The notes: generated by a model from the letters alone, not told the origin. A stretch of DNA of 64,000 bases from an uncultured Planktomarina sp. (GCA_905182535.1 CAJJBZ010000004.1:46410-110409); one strand, 5' to 3'; shown: positions 50,548 to 61,979, counted from the stretch's first letter. Numbers and translations: made by a program.

Positions 50548-51654
50548 TTAGAGACTGGAAGTAAGCGCCTCAACGATTGCATCACCCATTTGTGATGTTG
50601 TCACAGCGGTGTCACCTTCGGCTTGCAAAAGATCTGCAGTACGAATTCCATCGGCGAGTACTTTCTCAACTGCTGTTTCAATCCGTGTCGCCTCTTCACC
50701 AAGATCAAAAGAATAACGTAGAGCCATTGCAAAAGACAAAACACAGGCGGAGGGGTTGGCTTTGCCTTGGCCGGAAATGTCTGGGGCGGAGCCATGAACT
50801 GGTTCATAGAGCGCTTTCGGGCGGCCATTCTCCATTGGAGACCCAAGGCTAGCAGATGGAAGCATGCCAAGCGAACCAGTTAGCATAGCTGCACAATCAG
50901 ATAGGATATCGCCAAAAAGGTTGTCAGTAAGAATCACGTCAAATTGCTTGGGCGCGCGTACTAGCTGCATCGCACCATTGTCTGCATACATATGCGTTAA
51001 TGCTACGTCAGCATAGTTGGCCTGATGAACCTCAGTGACCACATCACGCCACAAAACACCAGCTTCCATCACATTAGCTTTTTCCATAGAACATACGCGG
51101 TTACTCCGGCGGCGCGCTAATTCAAAGGCGGCGCGTGCGGCACGCTCAATTTCAGACTCAGTATATCGATGGGTATTGATGCCTACGCGTTCATTACCCT
51201 CTTTGAAAATGCCACGAGGCTCGCCAAAGTAGCTTCCTGAAGTTAATTCACGTACGATCATAATATCCAACCCGGCTACAATATCGCGTTTTAGGGAGGA
51301 AAAATCTGCCAAAGCATCAAAACATTGCGCTGGGCGCAGATTAGCAAACAAATCCATTTCTTTACGTAGGCGCAGCAATCCCCGCTCCGGTTTTACGTTG
51401 AAATCCAGATTATCGTATTTTGGACCCCCAACTGCGCCTAGCAAAACCGCATCCACGGACTGTGCTTTTGCCATTGTGTCATCATGCAAAGGCACGCCGT
51501 GCACATCATAGGCGGCACCGCCGACTAGATCTTCAGACACGTTAAAGGCCATATCGCGGTGGGTGCCAAGCCAGTCAATGACTTTGCGTACTTCGGTCAT
51601 GACTTCTGGACCAATGCCGTCGCCGGGTAGAATAAGGAGGGATGGGATGCTCAT
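50548..51654 (-). CDS. leuB: 3-isopropylmalate dehydrogenase
   Basis: Third enzyme of leucine synthesis: oxidative decarboxylation of 3-isopropylmalate with NAD+. 368 residues from ATG at 51654 ([20 protein letters not shown]), preceded by AAAGGG; an extension to 51678 is unlikely. Active-site motifs: [31 protein letters not shown], the Tyr in [33 protein letters not shown], and the metal site [20 protein letters not shown]. It is the last gene of leuC-leuD-leuB, 87 bases after leuD. No frame breaks. Confidence 0.96.
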   Translation of the reverse strand: MSIPSLLILPGDGIGPEVMTEVRKVIDWLGTHRDMAFNVSEDLVGGAAYDVHGVPLHDDTMAKAQSVDAVLLGAVGGPKYDNLDFNVKPERGLLRLRKEMDLFANLRPAQCFDALADFSSLKRDIVAGLDIMIVRELTSGSYFGEPRGIFKEGNERVGINTHRYTESEIERAARAAFELARRRSNRVCSMEKANVMEAGVLWRDVVTEVHQANYADVALTHMYADNGAMQLVRAPKQFDVILTDNLFGDILSDCAAMLTGSLGMLPSASLGSPMENGRPKALYEPVHGSAPDISGQGKANPSACVLSFAMALRYSFDLGEEATRIETAVEKVLADGIRTADLLQAEGDTAVTTSQMGDAIVEALTSSL

Positions 51655-51741
51655 GAAAAGCCCTTTCAATTCTCTCATATTTTTTGACTATTTAACTTAT
51701 AAAGTTTGTCTAGCCAAACATGTCTGTAGTTAAGCCAAGGC

Positions 51742-52347
51742 CTATACCCAGGGGGTGCTTTGTGCCATTTGAGTTTCAAAAGCATCAATTGAGGTTACTT
51801 TTTCTAATGTGAGACCAATGTCATCAAGGCCATTGATTAAGCAATGTTTTCTATGCTGGTCTACATCAAAAGTGATCACCTCACCGTCTGATGTTTGGAT
51901 GTGTTGGTTTTCGAGGTCGACAACCATGCGTGCATTGCTGCCCTTTTCAGCATCTTTCATCAACAGCAATAGCTCGTCTTCAGTTAAAACAACTGGAAGA
52001 ATGCCATTTTTAAAGCAGTTGTTGTAGAAGATGTCGGCAAAACTTGTAGAAATAACACAACGTATACCAAAATCCAGCAGCGCCCAAGGCGCATGTTCGC
52101 GTGATGATCCACAACCAAAGTTATCACCCGCCACTAAGATGTTGACGCCTTGATAAGCTTCTTTGTTGAGTATAAAATTTGGATTGTCAGATCCGTCCAA
52201 ATGGTAGCGCATTTCGTGAAAGGCACTAATACCTAATCCGGAGCGTTTTATGGTTTTCAAAAACTGCTTTGGAATGATCATATCGGTGTCGATATTGATC
52301 AAAGGCATGGGCGCAGCGATTGCTGTGATTTTTCTGAATTTTTCCAT
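51742..52347 (-). CDS. leuD: 3-isopropylmalate dehydratase small subunit
   Basis: 201-residue small subunit of isopropylmalate isomerase: [40 protein letters not shown] and [20 protein letters not shown] are diagnostic of the biosynthetic LeuD. It overlaps the leuC stop by one base and pairs with it. This is the anabolic version; a shorter catabolic-type small subunit with GRNFGTGSSREQA is at 38745. The neighbouring leuB is 87 bases downstream on the same strand. Confidence 0.96.
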   Translation of the reverse strand: MEKFRKITAIAAPMPLINIDTDMIIPKQFLKTIKRSGLGISAFHEMRYHLDGSDNPNFILNKEAYQGVNILVAGDNFGCGSSREHAPWALLDFGIRCVISTSFADIFYNNCFKNGILPVVLTEDELLLLMKDAEKGSNARMVVDLENQHIQTSDGEVITFDVDQHRKHCLINGLDDIGLTLEKVTSIDAFETQMAQSTPWV

Positions 52348-53759
52348 TATAGAATTTCCCGCACGTCAGTGAGTTTTCCGGTGAGAGCAGCCGCAGCGGC
52401 CATGGCTGGGCTCATCAAGTGGGTGCGTGATTCGCGTCCTTGTCTGCCTTCAAAATTGCGGTTGCTAGTCGAGGCGCATCGGACCTGTGGCCCAAGCTGA
52501 TCAGGATTCATGCCTAAACACATGGAGCATCCAGCCAAACGCCATTCAAATCCGGCATCTTTGAAAATATCTGCAAGTCCTTCTTGTTCGGCTTGCAAGC
52601 GCACAAGGCCTGAACCGGGAACAACCATGGCGATCAAGCCATCTTGAATTTTCTTGCCTTCAACCACTTTCGCCGCAGCGCGTAGATCTTCGATGCGTCC
52701 GTTGGTGCAAGAACCGATGAACACGGCATCGATGGTGACATCTTGCAAACGTGTGCCGGGTGTTAGGCCCATATACTCCAAACTGCGTTGGGCTGCAGCT
52801 ACTTTCCCACCATTAAAGTCACTGGCAGCAGGCACGCTTGCGGTGATGGGTAACACATCCTCAGGGCTGGTGCCCCAAGTAACTACGGGGGCTATGTCTT
52901 CGCCTTTCATGGTGATGATTTTGTCGAAATGTGCCGTAGAATCTGAAAAAAGAGTTTTCCAATAGGCCACGGCGGCGCCCCACGTTTCTCCAGTGGGAGC
53001 GTTGGGGCGGCCATGGCAATACTCAAAGGTAGTGTCATCAGGCGCGATCATGCCGGCCCGTGCGCCACCTTCAATTGCCATGTTGCAGACCGTCATCCGG
53101 CCCTCCATCGACAGGCTGCGGATTGCTTCGCCGCAATATTCAATAACATAGCCGGTACCGCCGGCGGTACCTGTCTCACCGATTACCGCAAGGGTAATGT
53201 CTTTAGCCGTAACACATGGGCTCAACTGTCCGGTAATTTCAACTTTCATATTTTTGGATTTTTTCTGGATCAGCGTTTGGGTAGCCAGAACATGCTCAAC
53301 CTCAGATGTGCCTATCCCATGGGCCAAAGAGCCAAAAGCACCGTGCGTGGCGGTGTGACTATCGCCACAAACAATCGTCATGCCTGGCAATGTCCAACCC
53401 TGCTCAGGGCCAATGATATGCACGATGCCTTGGCGCACGTCATCGACAGGATAATAAACTACTCCGAATTCGCGCGCATTGGTGTCGAGCGCATCAATCT
53501 GGATACGGCTCTCTTCATTATCGATGCCTTTTAAGCGATCCAATGTAGTGGGCACATTGTGATCGGGCACTGCAATTGTTTTTTCTGGAGCGCGAACTTT
53601 GCGTCCCGTCATCCTTAAACCCTCAAAGGCTTGAGGGCTGGTAACCTCATGGACCAAATGCCGGTCAATATATAAAAGACAAGTGCCGTCAGCGGCTTCA
53701 TGGGCCACATGGGCGTTCCAGATTTTATCATAGAGTGTTCTAGGGGCCATGTCCGACAT
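52347..53759 (-). CDS. leuC: 3-isopropylmalate dehydratase large subunit
   Basis: 470-residue [4Fe-4S] subunit of isopropylmalate isomerase: [19 protein letters not shown] at the start, [40 protein letters not shown], and cluster cysteines in [19 protein letters not shown] and [15 protein letters not shown]. The ATG at 53759 follows ATAAGGA. It heads leuC-leuD-leuB. Full length, without frame breaks, in contrast to many other genes in the window. Confidence 0.96.
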   Translation of the reverse strand: MSDMAPRTLYDKIWNAHVAHEAADGTCLLYIDRHLVHEVTSPQAFEGLRMTGRKVRAPEKTIAVPDHNVPTTLDRLKGIDNEESRIQIDALDTNAREFGVVYYPVDDVRQGIVHIIGPEQGWTLPGMTIVCGDSHTATHGAFGSLAHGIGTSEVEHVLATQTLIQKKSKNMKVEITGQLSPCVTAKDITLAVIGETGTAGGTGYVIEYCGEAIRSLSMEGRMTVCNMAIEGGARAGMIAPDDTTFEYCHGRPNAPTGETWGAAVAYWKTLFSDSTAHFDKIITMKGEDIAPVVTWGTSPEDVLPITASVPAASDFNGGKVAAAQRSLEYMGLTPGTRLQDVTIDAVFIGSCTNGRIEDLRAAAKVVEGKKIQDGLIAMVVPGSGLVRLQAEQEGLADIFKDAGFEWRLAGCSMCLGMNPDQLGPQVRCASTSNRNFEGRQGRESRTHLMSPAMAAAAALTGKLTDVREIL

Positions 53760-54391
53760 TCCTTATATGTATTATCTATTTTGAAATGATATCACAGGGA
53801 GGCTTAGCTCTACAGCCACCGTCGGAGACTTGATTTTTCTACGCCAAAAAACCGCCAAGGTAGGCGAGCGTGATCCGAAATATCAAAGACCATTTCCATT
53901 CTTCTAAATAACTCGCCCGCATGCCCGACACAAGCCTCGAGATGATCTTACGTTATAAGTAGTTTTGGTGGGGCTAGGGTGGCGATTTGCGGTAAGCTTA
54001 GTGGGAAACGTCAACAGACCTGATCGCGGCGCGCTATTGCTTGGCTGAACTGGTAGGGCCAATGCCGCATGTGTTTGCAACGCTCGCAATGTGGCTGTAT
54101 TTGAGTAGGCAGGTGCGAATATCGGCTAGCTATACGGTTCGATCCTGCGAAATGGAATTATTTTAGAAATAAAATTCGCTAAAAATTAAAGTTAAAATAG
54201 AGACAACTATATGATATCATTTGAATAAAAACTATTATTAATATAATGTTATTTAGAGAAATTTTGGTACATATTTTTACTGTGGTCCCCGATGAACACA
54301 GTTTGTAAGGTAATCCACGCAAGCGATTGAGGAATCTAAATTTCAATGCTAATGAACAGAAACCCGGCGTCGGGATGTTGCGGCGTATTGT
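53760..54391. other. 632-base intergenic region before rsfS
   Basis: No supported gene. The left end holds the leuC promoter on the minus strand (A/T-rich 53761-53790). The middle (53800-54130) is of ordinary composition, with only short open frames that match nothing I recognise. 54160-54300 is strongly A/T-rich. The block may be a relic of a lost gene, but no motif could be identified on either strand. The right end supplies GGAGG at 54394-54398 for rsfS. Confidence 0.45.
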
Positions 54392-54814
54392 TTGGAGGAC
54401 ATAGTCCTGTCTTTGACGTCTGACGCGGAAGGGTCCGCGCGCAAATTGGCTAAAGGCCAATCGAGTGCTACGAGCGATGCAATATTAGCCGCCGTTTTAA
54501 AATCCCTAGATGATGATAAAGCTGAAGATGTTGTGCAAATTGATTTGCGCGGCATTTCGGAGATTGGCGATCACATGGTAATCTGTTCTGGTCGCTCAAC
54601 CCGTCAGGTGGCGGCGATCTCTGAAAAGCTGAAAAACCGCTTGAAGGATGACTTGGGTATTTTCTCCAAGCTGGAAGGCAAAGGCACTGGTGATTGGGTG
54701 CTTGTTGATACAGGTGATGTTATTGTCCATGTGTTCCGTCCAGAGGTGCGTGAGTTTTATCAGCTTGATCAAATGTGGTTGGAGCCTGGAGCACTTGCCC
54801 CCTCTGAGCTTTAA
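54392..54814 (+). CDS. rsfS: Ribosome silencing factor
   Basis: RsfS/Iojap protein that binds ribosomal protein L14 and blocks subunit joining when nutrients are short. Motifs: DAILAAVLKSLDDDKAEDVV, QIDLRGISEIGDHMVICSGR, STRQVAAISEKLKNRLKDD and GDWVLVDTGDVIVHVFRPEV, with FYQLDQMW near the end. The start is uncertain: the frame opens with TTG at 54392, but GGAGG lies at 54394-54398, so initiation a little downstream (for example TTG at 54413) is more likely. rlmH begins on the last base of the stop codon, the usual gene pair. Confidence 0.93.
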   Translation: MEDIVLSLTSDAEGSARKLAKGQSSATSDAILAAVLKSLDDDKAEDVVQIDLRGISEIGDHMVICSGRSTRQVAAISEKLKNRLKDDLGIFSKLEGKGTGDWVLVDTGDVIVHVFRPEVREFYQLDQMWLEPGALAPSEL

Positions 54815-55284
54815 TGCGTCTGCGCATTATTGCCATTGGACGTCTGCGCAACGGCCCAGAAAAAGACCTTATCGAAGATTACATCGCTCGGTTTAACCGA
54901 ACTGGGCGCCCGCTGGGCCTGGGTCCAGTTGAATTTACCGAACTAGAAGACAAAAAAGGTGGAGGAAAAGCTGCTGAAGGCGCACTTTTGAGTAAGGCCA
55001 TACCTGCTGGTGCGGTGGTGATTGCTCTGGATGAGTATGGCGCATCACAAGCATCCCCTGATTTTGCCCAGACACTAGCTCGCATTCGCGACCAAGCGCC
55101 TAGTGAGTTGATATTCACCATCGGTGGCGCGGATGGTTTGGCCCCTGAGGTTTTGGCGCGTGCAGATACAAAGCTGAGTTTTGGCAGAATGGTTTGGCCG
55201 CATATGCTGGTGCGCGTAATGCTGACCGAACAGCTCTACCGCGCGGCCACCATCCTCGCTGGTGGTCCGTATCACCGAGTTTAG
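54814..55284 (+). CDS. rlmH: 23S rRNA pseudouridine(1915)-N3-methyltransferase
   Basis: SPOUT methyltransferase that modifies pseudouridine 1915 in helix 69 of 23S rRNA. 156 residues: MRLRIIAIGRLRNGPEKDLI at the start, VVIALDEYGASQASPDFAQ, the SAM-binding knot ELIFTIGGADGLAPEVLARA, and the C-terminal EQLYRAATILAGGPYHR. Starts within the rsfS stop. Length and ending are canonical. A separate gene, frmA, follows after 91 bases. Confidence 0.96.
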   Translation: MRLRIIAIGRLRNGPEKDLIEDYIARFNRTGRPLGLGPVEFTELEDKKGGGKAAEGALLSKAIPAGAVVIALDEYGASQASPDFAQTLARIRDQAPSELIFTIGGADGLAPEVLARADTKLSFGRMVWPHMLVRVMLTEQLYRAATILAGGPYHRV

Positions 55285-55375
55285 ATTAATCTAATTCGCT
55301 AACCTTCGTTGAAAAAGGGTTGTAAAGGTTCCTCAGCATGACCTAGGGTTTGAGAAACTTTTAGGGAGTTTTACG

Positions 55376-56488
55376 ATGCGAACACGTGCCGCCGTTGCCA
55401 TGGAAGCTGGCAAACCACTTGAAATTATGGAAGTGAATCTCGAGGGTCCGAAGGCTGGTGAAGTTTTGGTCGAAATTAAGGCAACTGGGATTTGTCACAC
55501 TGATGAATTCACTCGATCTGGCGCTGACCCTGAAGGTATATTCCCTGCTATTTTGGGCCATGAGGGTGCGGGCATTGTGTTGGAATGTGGCCCCGGCGTT
55601 ACGGGCCTAAAACCTGGTGATCACGTAATTCCACTGTATACTCCTGAGTGTCGCGAGTGCGACTATTGCCTAAACCCAAAAACCAATCTTTGCCAAGCGA
55701 TCCGCAGTACACAAGGTCAGGGATTGATGCCCGATGGCACCAGCCGGTTCTCAATGCTCGATGGCACGCCTATTTTTCATTATATGGGCTGCTCAACCTT
55801 TGCCAATCATACAGTTTTGCCGGAGATAGCCTTGGCCAAAGTGCGCCCCGATGCGCCTTTTGATAAAATTTGCTATATTGGTTGCGGTGTCACGACTGGT
55901 ATTGGTGCTGTAATCAATACCGCCAAGGTTGAAATAGGCAGTACTGCAATTGTGTTCGGTTTGGGCGGTATTGGCCTCAATGTGATCCAAGGTCTGCGAC
56001 TAGCTGGGGCAGATCAGATTGTTGGAGTTGATTTAAACCCTGGCAAGATTGAGATGGCCACGCGCTTCGGCATGACTGATTTTGTGAATCCCAAAGATGT
56101 CAGTGGGGATTTGGCGACGTATTTGGTGGCGCTGACTGGAGGCGGTGCAGACTATACATTTGACGCCACGGGCAATGTCGATGTGATGCGTACCGCCCTG
56201 GAGTCGGCCCATAAGGGTTGGGGTGAAAGCGTGATTATTGGTGTGGCCCCGGCTGGTGCGGAAATCAGCACACGTCCGTTTCAATTAGTGACAGGTCGTG
56301 TCTGGCGTGGCACGGCTTTTGGTGGCGCACGCGGTCGCACGGATGTGCCAAAGATTGTTGATTGGTACATGGATGGGAAAATTGAAATTGATCCAATGAT
56401 CACTCACACTATGGCCTTGGAAGATATCAACAAGGGCTTTGATCTGATGCATGCAGGCAAATCTATTCGCGCCGTGGTTGAATTTTAA
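55376..56488 (+). CDS. frmA: S-(hydroxymethyl)glutathione dehydrogenase (class III alcohol dehydrogenase)
   Basis: Oxidises S-hydroxymethylglutathione, formed from formaldehyde and glutathione, to S-formylglutathione with NAD+. 370 residues. The catalytic zinc site is [20 protein letters not shown] and [19 protein letters not shown]; the structural zinc cysteines are in [18 protein letters not shown]; the cofactor site is [20 protein letters not shown], with VGVDLNP selecting NAD. A TTTTAGGGAG ribosome binding site lies before the ATG. Its partner fghA is two genes downstream, with an AEC carrier in between. Marine relatives use this for formaldehyde from methylated compounds. Confidence 0.95.
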   Translation: MRTRAAVAMEAGKPLEIMEVNLEGPKAGEVLVEIKATGICHTDEFTRSGADPEGIFPAILGHEGAGIVLECGPGVTGLKPGDHVIPLYTPECRECDYCLNPKTNLCQAIRSTQGQGLMPDGTSRFSMLDGTPIFHYMGCSTFANHTVLPEIALAKVRPDAPFDKICYIGCGVTTGIGAVINTAKVEIGSTAIVFGLGGIGLNVIQGLRLAGADQIVGVDLNPGKIEMATRFGMTDFVNPKDVSGDLATYLVALTGGGADYTFDATGNVDVMRTALESAHKGWGESVIIGVAPAGAEISTRPFQLVTGRVWRGTAFGGARGRTDVPKIVDWYMDGKIEIDPMITHTMALEDINKGFDLMHAGKSIRAVVEF

Positions 56489-56558
56489 TTCCAGGGCTTT
56501 TAGAACTATAATGAATTCGCGCATTGTGCGCCCTTTCCAGTAAGAAGCTTACCTTTCG

Positions 56559-57494
56559 ATGATCGAAGTTCTTCTAAAGACATTGCCTTTTTTTGCAATC
56601 GTGGGGCTGGGCTATGGCGCTGCGCGCACTCATTTTTTTACTGAGGTTGCTACTTTATATCTTACAAAGTTCGTCTTTTACTTTGCTTTGCCGGCTATGA
56701 TCATCCGATTTTCGGCCAATTTGTCGTTCTCTGAATTGGTCAATCTCCCCTTCATTGCGGCCTATCTTTCGGCTTCTTTTGTGATTTATCTTCTGGCAAC
56801 ATGCGTAGCAGTTTTACGGCGGCGCAATGTGGCGGAGGCTGCGGTTGAAGCGCAATGTGCCACGATTGGTAATGTGGGTTTTCTTGGGATTCCAATGTTG
56901 GCGATGTTGATGGGGCCGGAGGCGGTGCTTTGGGTGATGCTTGTGCTGGCGATAGATCAGCTGGTGTTTGGGAGTTTGATCGTAATTTTGATTGTGGGTT
57001 CGCGCGATGGGCGCATGAGCTTCGGGATGCTAAAAACTGTTGGTATTGGCTTGATTAAAAATCCTATGATTATGGCGATGGGCGCGGGCTTGCTGTGTTC
57101 TAGTTCAAGTTGGGATCTGCCCGTTCCTGCGACAGAGTTTTTTGACATTTTGGGTGCAGCGGCTACGCCGGGAGCATTATTTGCAATTGGTGCATCTTTG
57201 GCCAGCAAATCGGCTGAGCGGATCACAGTTGCAGGGTGGCTCGCTTTTTGTAAGTTGGTGCTTCACCCTGGCGCTGTGGCGATTGCTGCCTTGCTAATTT
57301 TTCCCGTAGCGCCCTATCCCGCTGCAGTGTTAATTGCGGCGACGGCTTTGCCAGTAGCTGGGAATATTTTCATTTTAGCTACACATTATAACGTGGCTCC
57401 CACTAGGGTCTCGGCCTCGATTTTAGTATCGACTGTAGCCTCTGTAGTAACCGTGTCTTTGGTGATTGCTTGGGTGAGCAGGCTTTACAGCTAA
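56559..57494 (+). CDS. AEC family (auxin efflux carrier-type) transporter
   Basis: 311-residue membrane protein with about ten hydrophobic segments in two five-helix halves: LLKTLPFFAIVGLGYGAART, KFVFYFALPAMIIRFSANLS (the conserved FxxxPA region), TIGNVGFLGIPMLAMLMGPE, and TPGALFAIGASLASKSAERI (GA.FaiG in the second half). Members export or import small organic acids or amino acids. It lies between frmA and fghA on the same strand, an insertion into the formaldehyde module, but a link is not shown. No frame breaks. Confidence 0.88.
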   Translation: MIEVLLKTLPFFAIVGLGYGAARTHFFTEVATLYLTKFVFYFALPAMIIRFSANLSFSELVNLPFIAAYLSASFVIYLLATCVAVLRRRNVAEAAVEAQCATIGNVGFLGIPMLAMLMGPEAVLWVMLVLAIDQLVFGSLIVILIVGSRDGRMSFGMLKTVGIGLIKNPMIMAMGAGLLCSSSSWDLPVPATEFFDILGAAATPGALFAIGASLASKSAERITVAGWLAFCKLVLHPGAVAIAALLIFPVAPYPAAVLIAATALPVAGNIFILATHYNVAPTRVSASILVSTVASVVTVSLVIAWVSRLYS

Positions 57495-57588
57495 GCGATA
57501 AGATACAGGTCACATTCCATACCCTTCATCCTTGCATAACTGAGCAATTCCCGCTTTTCACGGGGCAACACGAAAGAAAGAGTTTATC

Positions 57589-58422
57589 ATGGAAATCAAA
57601 TCAGAAGCTGCATGTTTTGGTGGTACGCAGGGGGTTTATTGCCATACATCTCAAATCTGCGGTGGCGAAATGACCTTTGGGCTTTTTATACCGGAAGAAG
57701 CAAAGCTGGGCTCAGTCCCAGTACTCTGGTATTTGTCTGGGCTAACTTGCACCCATGAGAATGCTATGACAAAAGCCGGGGCGCAGGCTTGGGCAGCGGA
57801 GGAGGGGATCGCATTAGTATTTCCTGACACGTCTCCGCGTGGTTCTGATGTGGCAGATGATGAGTCTTATGATCTTGGCCAAGGGGCTAGTTTTTATGTA
57901 AATGCCACCCAAAATCCATGGGCGCCACATTTTCGGATGTGGGACTATGTGGCTGATGAACTTCCAGCGTTGTTGGGTCGTGAGTTTGCGATTGACTTGG
58001 AACGACAATCGATTACCGGCCATTCGATGGGCGGGCACGGCGCGCTGACCCTTGCCATGGCGCGTCCGGAGCAATACCGTAGTGTGTCGGCCTTCTCCCC
58101 AATTTGCAATCCGATGGGGTCTGATTGGGGTCAAAAGCAATTTACAGCGTATTTAGGATCAGAAAGTAGCGCATGGGAAACCCATGACGCCAGCCATCAA
58201 ATGCTGCAAAAAGGCTTTGATGGTCCGATTTTGGTGGATACCGGCACTGAAGATCCATTTTTGGAGCTGTTAATGCCGGAAACATTAGCCTTTTCGATGG
58301 CAAAACGCCGCCAACCTGGCCATTTTCGTCTACAACATGGATATGATCATTCCTACTTCTTTGTGTCGACCTTCATGGAAGATCACATTAATTTTCATGC
58401 TGAATCATTACACGCGGAGTAG
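57589..58422 (+). CDS. fghA: S-formylglutathione hydrolase
   Basis: Esterase-D family serine hydrolase that releases formate and glutathione, completing formaldehyde oxidation. 277 residues: GVYCHTSQICGGEMTFGLFI, LWYLSGLTCTHENAMTKAGA, FPDTSPRGSDVADDESYDLG, the nucleophile Ser146 in SITGHSMGGHGALTLAMA and the catalytic His in LQHGYDHSYFFVSTFMEDH. The ATG at 57589 is preceded by GAAAGAAAGAG. sthA follows after 3 bases, so the two are co-transcribed, which would link formaldehyde disposal to NAD(P)H balance. Confidence 0.95.
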   Translation: MEIKSEAACFGGTQGVYCHTSQICGGEMTFGLFIPEEAKLGSVPVLWYLSGLTCTHENAMTKAGAQAWAAEEGIALVFPDTSPRGSDVADDESYDLGQGASFYVNATQNPWAPHFRMWDYVADELPALLGREFAIDLERQSITGHSMGGHGALTLAMARPEQYRSVSAFSPICNPMGSDWGQKQFTAYLGSESSAWETHDASHQMLQKGFDGPILVDTGTEDPFLELLMPETLAFSMAKRRQPGHFRLQHGYDHSYFFVSTFMEDHINFHAESLHAE

Positions 58423-58425
58423 CCC

Positions 58426-59850
58426 ATGCCACATTATGACTTAATTATCATTGGATCTGGCCCCGCAGGTAGGTCTGCGGCAATGCAAGCAGGAAAATTA
58501 AAACGACAAGTTTTAGTAATAGATTCTAGAGCGCGCTTGGGTGGAGTCTCCGTACACACTGGGACTATTCCATCGAAAACCTTGCGTGAAACAGTCTTAA
58601 ATTTATCGGGATGGCGTGAGCGCAGTTTTTATGGACGCTCTTACAGGGTGAAAAATGAAATAGGTGCGGATGATTTAAAAGCTCGTTTGCACAAAACCCT
58701 CGATTACGAAGTAGATGTACTGGAGCATCAATTTAATCGTAATCACGTGGATGTGTTGCATGGCATGGCGCGGTTTTTAAGCCCTACTCAAGTAGAAGTG
58801 GTGACTGAATCTGGTGAGATTACACCAGTAACCGGCGATAAGTTTTTGATTGCAACAGGAACACGCACATATAGGCCTGATAATGTTCCATTCAACGGAT
58901 CTAATATATTAGATAGTGATGAATTTTTAGAAATATCGCAAATCCCCAGGTCTTTGATTGTTATCGGAGCAGGTGTGATAGGCGTTGAATATGCTACGAT
59001 GTTTGCGGCTCTGGATATACGCGTTACTTTAATAGAACCTCGTGAAACCTTTTTGGATTTTATTGATAGTACCCTTATCCAAGAGTTTACCCATGAAATT
59101 CGTGAAAACGGCGTTGATTTACGGCTTGGTTCACCCATTGCCCATATTGAAGATTGCAAAACTCACGTGGAAGTATCACTGGAGAACGGCCGTCACGTTC
59201 GGGCTGAAATGCTTTTGTTTGCCGCGGGTCGAATGGGTGCCACCGAGAAGTTAGGATTGGGGGCTACAGGTTTGATCACTGATCATCGAGGACGAATAGA
59301 TGTTGACCGCAAGACTTACCAAACCTTAGTGAAACATATTTATGCAGCTGGAGATGTCATTGGCCATCCATCACTTGCTTCAACTAGCCTGCAACAAGGG
59401 CGAGTGGCGTCCTGCCATGCTTTGGATACCCCTTGTTTACTTGAGAGCCCGTGGTTTCCTTATGGTATTTATTCAGTGCCTGAAATCTCAACTTGTGGAA
59501 TGAGTGAGGAAGACACTAAGAAACGGGGAATTCCTTATGAAGTGGGTGTTGCCCGCTTCAGGGAGACTTCTAGAGGTAATATTATGGGGTTAGAGCATGG
59601 TATGTTGAAAATGCTATTCTCATTGAAAACCCGCCGTGTTCTTGGAGTGCAGATCGTTGGAGAAGGTGCGACGGAGCTGATCCACATAGCACAGGCTGTG
59701 CTCAACCTCAAAGGGACAGTGGATTATTTTGTGCAAAATACCTTCAACTATCCAACTCTTGCTGAAGCTTACAAAATAGCAGGGCTAGATGCGTTCAACC
59801 GGATGCCAATCCCAGAAGAACTGAAAACTGCGAAACAGGACGCATTATGA
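58426..59850 (+). CDS. sthA: Si-specific NAD(P)+ transhydrogenase (soluble)
   Basis: 474-residue flavoprotein of the pyridine nucleotide-disulfide family that moves hydride between NADPH and NAD+. FAD site [20 protein letters not shown]; where dithiol enzymes have a CxxxxC pair this one has [19 protein letters not shown], with no cysteine pair, the mark of SthA. The NAD site is [20 protein letters not shown], and the dimer domain ends with [20 protein letters not shown]. It starts 3 bases after fghA and overlaps the DUF188 gene by 4 bases. No frame breaks. Confidence 0.93.
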   Translation: MPHYDLIIIGSGPAGRSAAMQAGKLKRQVLVIDSRARLGGVSVHTGTIPSKTLRETVLNLSGWRERSFYGRSYRVKNEIGADDLKARLHKTLDYEVDVLEHQFNRNHVDVLHGMARFLSPTQVEVVTESGEITPVTGDKFLIATGTRTYRPDNVPFNGSNILDSDEFLEISQIPRSLIVIGAGVIGVEYATMFAALDIRVTLIEPRETFLDFIDSTLIQEFTHEIRENGVDLRLGSPIAHIEDCKTHVEVSLENGRHVRAEMLLFAAGRMGATEKLGLGATGLITDHRGRIDVDRKTYQTLVKHIYAAGDVIGHPSLASTSLQQGRVASCHALDTPCLLESPWFPYGIYSVPEISTCGMSEEDTKKRGIPYEVGVARFRETSRGNIMGLEHGMLKMLFSLKTRRVLGVQIVGEGATELIHIAQAVLNLKGTVDYFVQNTFNYPTLAEAYKIAGLDAFNRMPIPEELKTAKQDAL

Positions 59851-60281
59851 TATTTGTCGATGCAGATGCCTGCCCAGTGAAAGCCGAGGTAGAACAAGTT
59901 GCGACGCGCCATAAGGTAATGGTAAAACTAGTCTGCAATGGCGGTATCCGTCCCTCCGTCAATCCACTGGTGGAGTTGGTAGTCGTTGAAGCTGGGCCAG
60001 ATATTGCAGATATGTGGATCGCGGATCGTGTTGGACACGGCGATGTGGTGGTAACTACAGACATCCCATTGGCGGCGAAGGCCATTGAGGCGGGAGCCAT
60101 GGTCCTCAAGCCCAACGGTGAGCCTCTTACACAAGTAAATATCGGCAATGCTTTGGCCACTCGGGACCTGATGTATGACTTGCGAGCTGCCGATCCCTTT
60201 CGTCAAGGCGGTGGCAAAGGGTTTTCGAAAGTGGACCGGTCCCGTTTTCTGAATGCTTTAGATCAGGCCCTACGTCGCTGA
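59847..60281 (+). CDS. DUF188 (YaiI/YqxD family) protein
   Basis: 144-residue protein of the YaiI/YqxD group, with a PIN/NYN-like nuclease fold of unknown role. [20 protein letters not shown], then [40 protein letters not shown] and [20 protein letters not shown] are characteristic; the acidic residues VDADACP and TTDIPLA form the presumed metal site. It overlaps sthA by 4 bases. Translational coupling to sthA does not by itself tell its role. Confidence 0.92.
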   Translation: MIFVDADACPVKAEVEQVATRHKVMVKLVCNGGIRPSVNPLVELVVVEAGPDIADMWIADRVGHGDVVVTTDIPLAAKAIEAGAMVLKPNGEPLTQVNIGNALATRDLMYDLRAADPFRQGGGKGFSKVDRSRFLNALDQALRR

Positions 60282-60375
60282 GCCATTGTAAGTATGAATT
60301 TATTTAGTTCACTTGCGCCATGTGGTGGGTCGCAATCGAACCAGATTCCAAGCTATGACAGGCGTAGTAAAAAGT

Positions 60376-61330
60376 ATGGATCAAACAAAAACCCCAACTG
60401 GCGCGCTTTGGGCTCTGCTTGCCGCGCTAATTTTTTCTATTAATGATATGCTAGTTAAATTCTTGTCTGATGGTTATGCGCTGCATCAGATAGTTTTTAC
60501 ACGGTCGCTTATTAGTGTTTTGTTATTAGTATTAGTTGTGATCCCATTGGCTGGTGGCTACGGATTGCTTCGTACTAAACGTCTAAAATTACACATAGTG
60601 CGTGCATTTTTCGTAGTGGGTGCTAATTTATTTTTCTTCACTGCTTTGGCAGACTTGCCGCTAGCTACTGTTGTATCCATCTTTTTTGTAGCTCCTTTTT
60701 TAATTACAATTTTTTCAGTCACCTTTCTTGGTGAAATCGTCGGTGTGTGGCGTTGGTTTGCCGTATTAGTCGGACTAATCGGGGTGATGTTGGTAGTGCG
60801 CCCAGGTACAGAAGCGTTTACTTTTACCGCTATTTTGCCTGTTTTAGCTGCAATATGTTACGCTTCTTTTCATGTCTTGACGCGAAAGCTGGGATCAGAT
60901 GAAAACCTCCTTACACTTACCTTTTACGTACCAGTTGTCTTTTTAATTGTTGCCGCTGTAATCGGCTTGGCTGTTGGACATGGTAATTTTTCTGGTAGTG
61001 GTTATCCGTCGCTTGAATTTTTAGTCCGTTCATGGCGTTGGCCTACTTGGCCAGATTTTGGCATAATGGTTTTTATTGGTTTTGGAATAACTATAGGTGG
61101 TGCTGCGATCAGCCAAGCCTACCGAGTTTCTGAAGCGGCGTTGGTAGCCCCATTTGAATATACAGCCCTGATCTACGCCACACTATTTGGATATCTTGAT
61201 GTTCTCTGAATGGCCTGATTCTTTTGGATGGACTGGCATGAGCCTTGTGCTCGCATCTGGTTTGGTAATGGTGTGGCGCGAAGCGGTTAATGCTCGGCCA
61301 AGGGTTGCACCACTCAATTCTCCACGCTAG
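60376..61330 (+). CDS. EamA/DMT family transporter (frameshifted near the 3' end)
   Basis: Ten-helix drug/metabolite transporter with two EamA repeats: GALWALLAALIFSINDMLVK and LHQIVFTRSLISVLLLVLVV in the first, PVLAAICYASFHVLTRKLGS in the second. The C-terminal region AISQAYRVSEAALVAPFEYT is typical. The frame breaks near 61197; removing one base gives YATLFGYLMFSEWPDSFGWT and a final helix (LVLASGLVMVWREAVN) ending at 61330, 317 residues in all. Start uncertain: ATG at 60376 is used, 60355 is possible, and neither has a strong ribosome binding site. Substrate unknown. Confidence 0.85.
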
Positions 61331-61354
61331 CAACTGTGTAACGAAAGGCAAAAC

Positions 61355-61979
61355 ATGTCAGCGTACAAATGCTGTTGTTTTTGATATTGGTAATGTGCTG
61401 CTTGAATGGCACCCAGAGCGGTACTTTGATCGTACAATTGGGCCCGAACGGCGTCGCGCCATGTTCGCCGCAGTCGATTTACACGCGATGAATGATCGGA
61501 TTGATCTTGGTGAAGGCTTTCGGGACGTGATCTATGCAGAAGCCGAGGCTAATCCTGAATGGCGGGCTGAAATTCGTGATTGGTATGACAACTGGATCGA
61601 GTTGGCTGCTCCGCCTATCTATCATTCGGTGCGGCTGTTGCGTGCGCTTAAAGCTGTGGGTGTTCCGGTGTTCTCGTTGACTAACTTTGGTGTTGAAAGC
61701 TATGCCTATGCTCAAAGCCATTATGATTTTCTAGGTGAGTTTGATCGTGACTATGTGTCTGGTCAGATGCAGGTCATTAAGCCAGACCCTAAGATCTATG
61801 AGATGTTGGAGCAAGATTGTGGTGTGGCACCAGAGCGTTTACTTTTTGCTGATGATCGCGCTGACAATGTTGCGATGGCCGCAAGTCGCGGATGGCAAAC
61901 TTATCTCTTTGAAACGCCGCAAGGCTGGGCTGACCTACTTGTTAATGCAGGGCTTTTAACGTTGGAGCAGGCCCAATGA
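61355..61979 (+). CDS. HAD-superfamily hydrolase (frameshifted near the start)
   Basis: Haloacid dehalogenase-like phosphatase, IA subfamily. The natural start appears to be ATG 61355 (MSAY), after which an extra A in the AAA at 61367-61369 shifts the frame; the body reads NAVVFDIGNVLLEWHPERYF. The nucleophile Asp is in VVFDIGNV, motif II in VFSLTNFGVESYA, the Lys in QVIKPDPKIYEML and motif IV in LLFADDRADNVAMA. Corrected length is 207 residues. It overlaps the cyclodeaminase-like gene by 4 bases. A small phosphate ester is the probable substrate. Confidence 0.88.

Noticed and set aside
53013..53534. Plus-strand open frame of 173 codons inside leuC
   Set aside because: Antisense to an intact leuC; translation is Cys/His-rich without a domain.
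56519..56531. Hairpin GCGCA-TTG-TGCGC after frmA as a terminator
   Set aside because: Only five pairs and no T-run follows; too weak to call.
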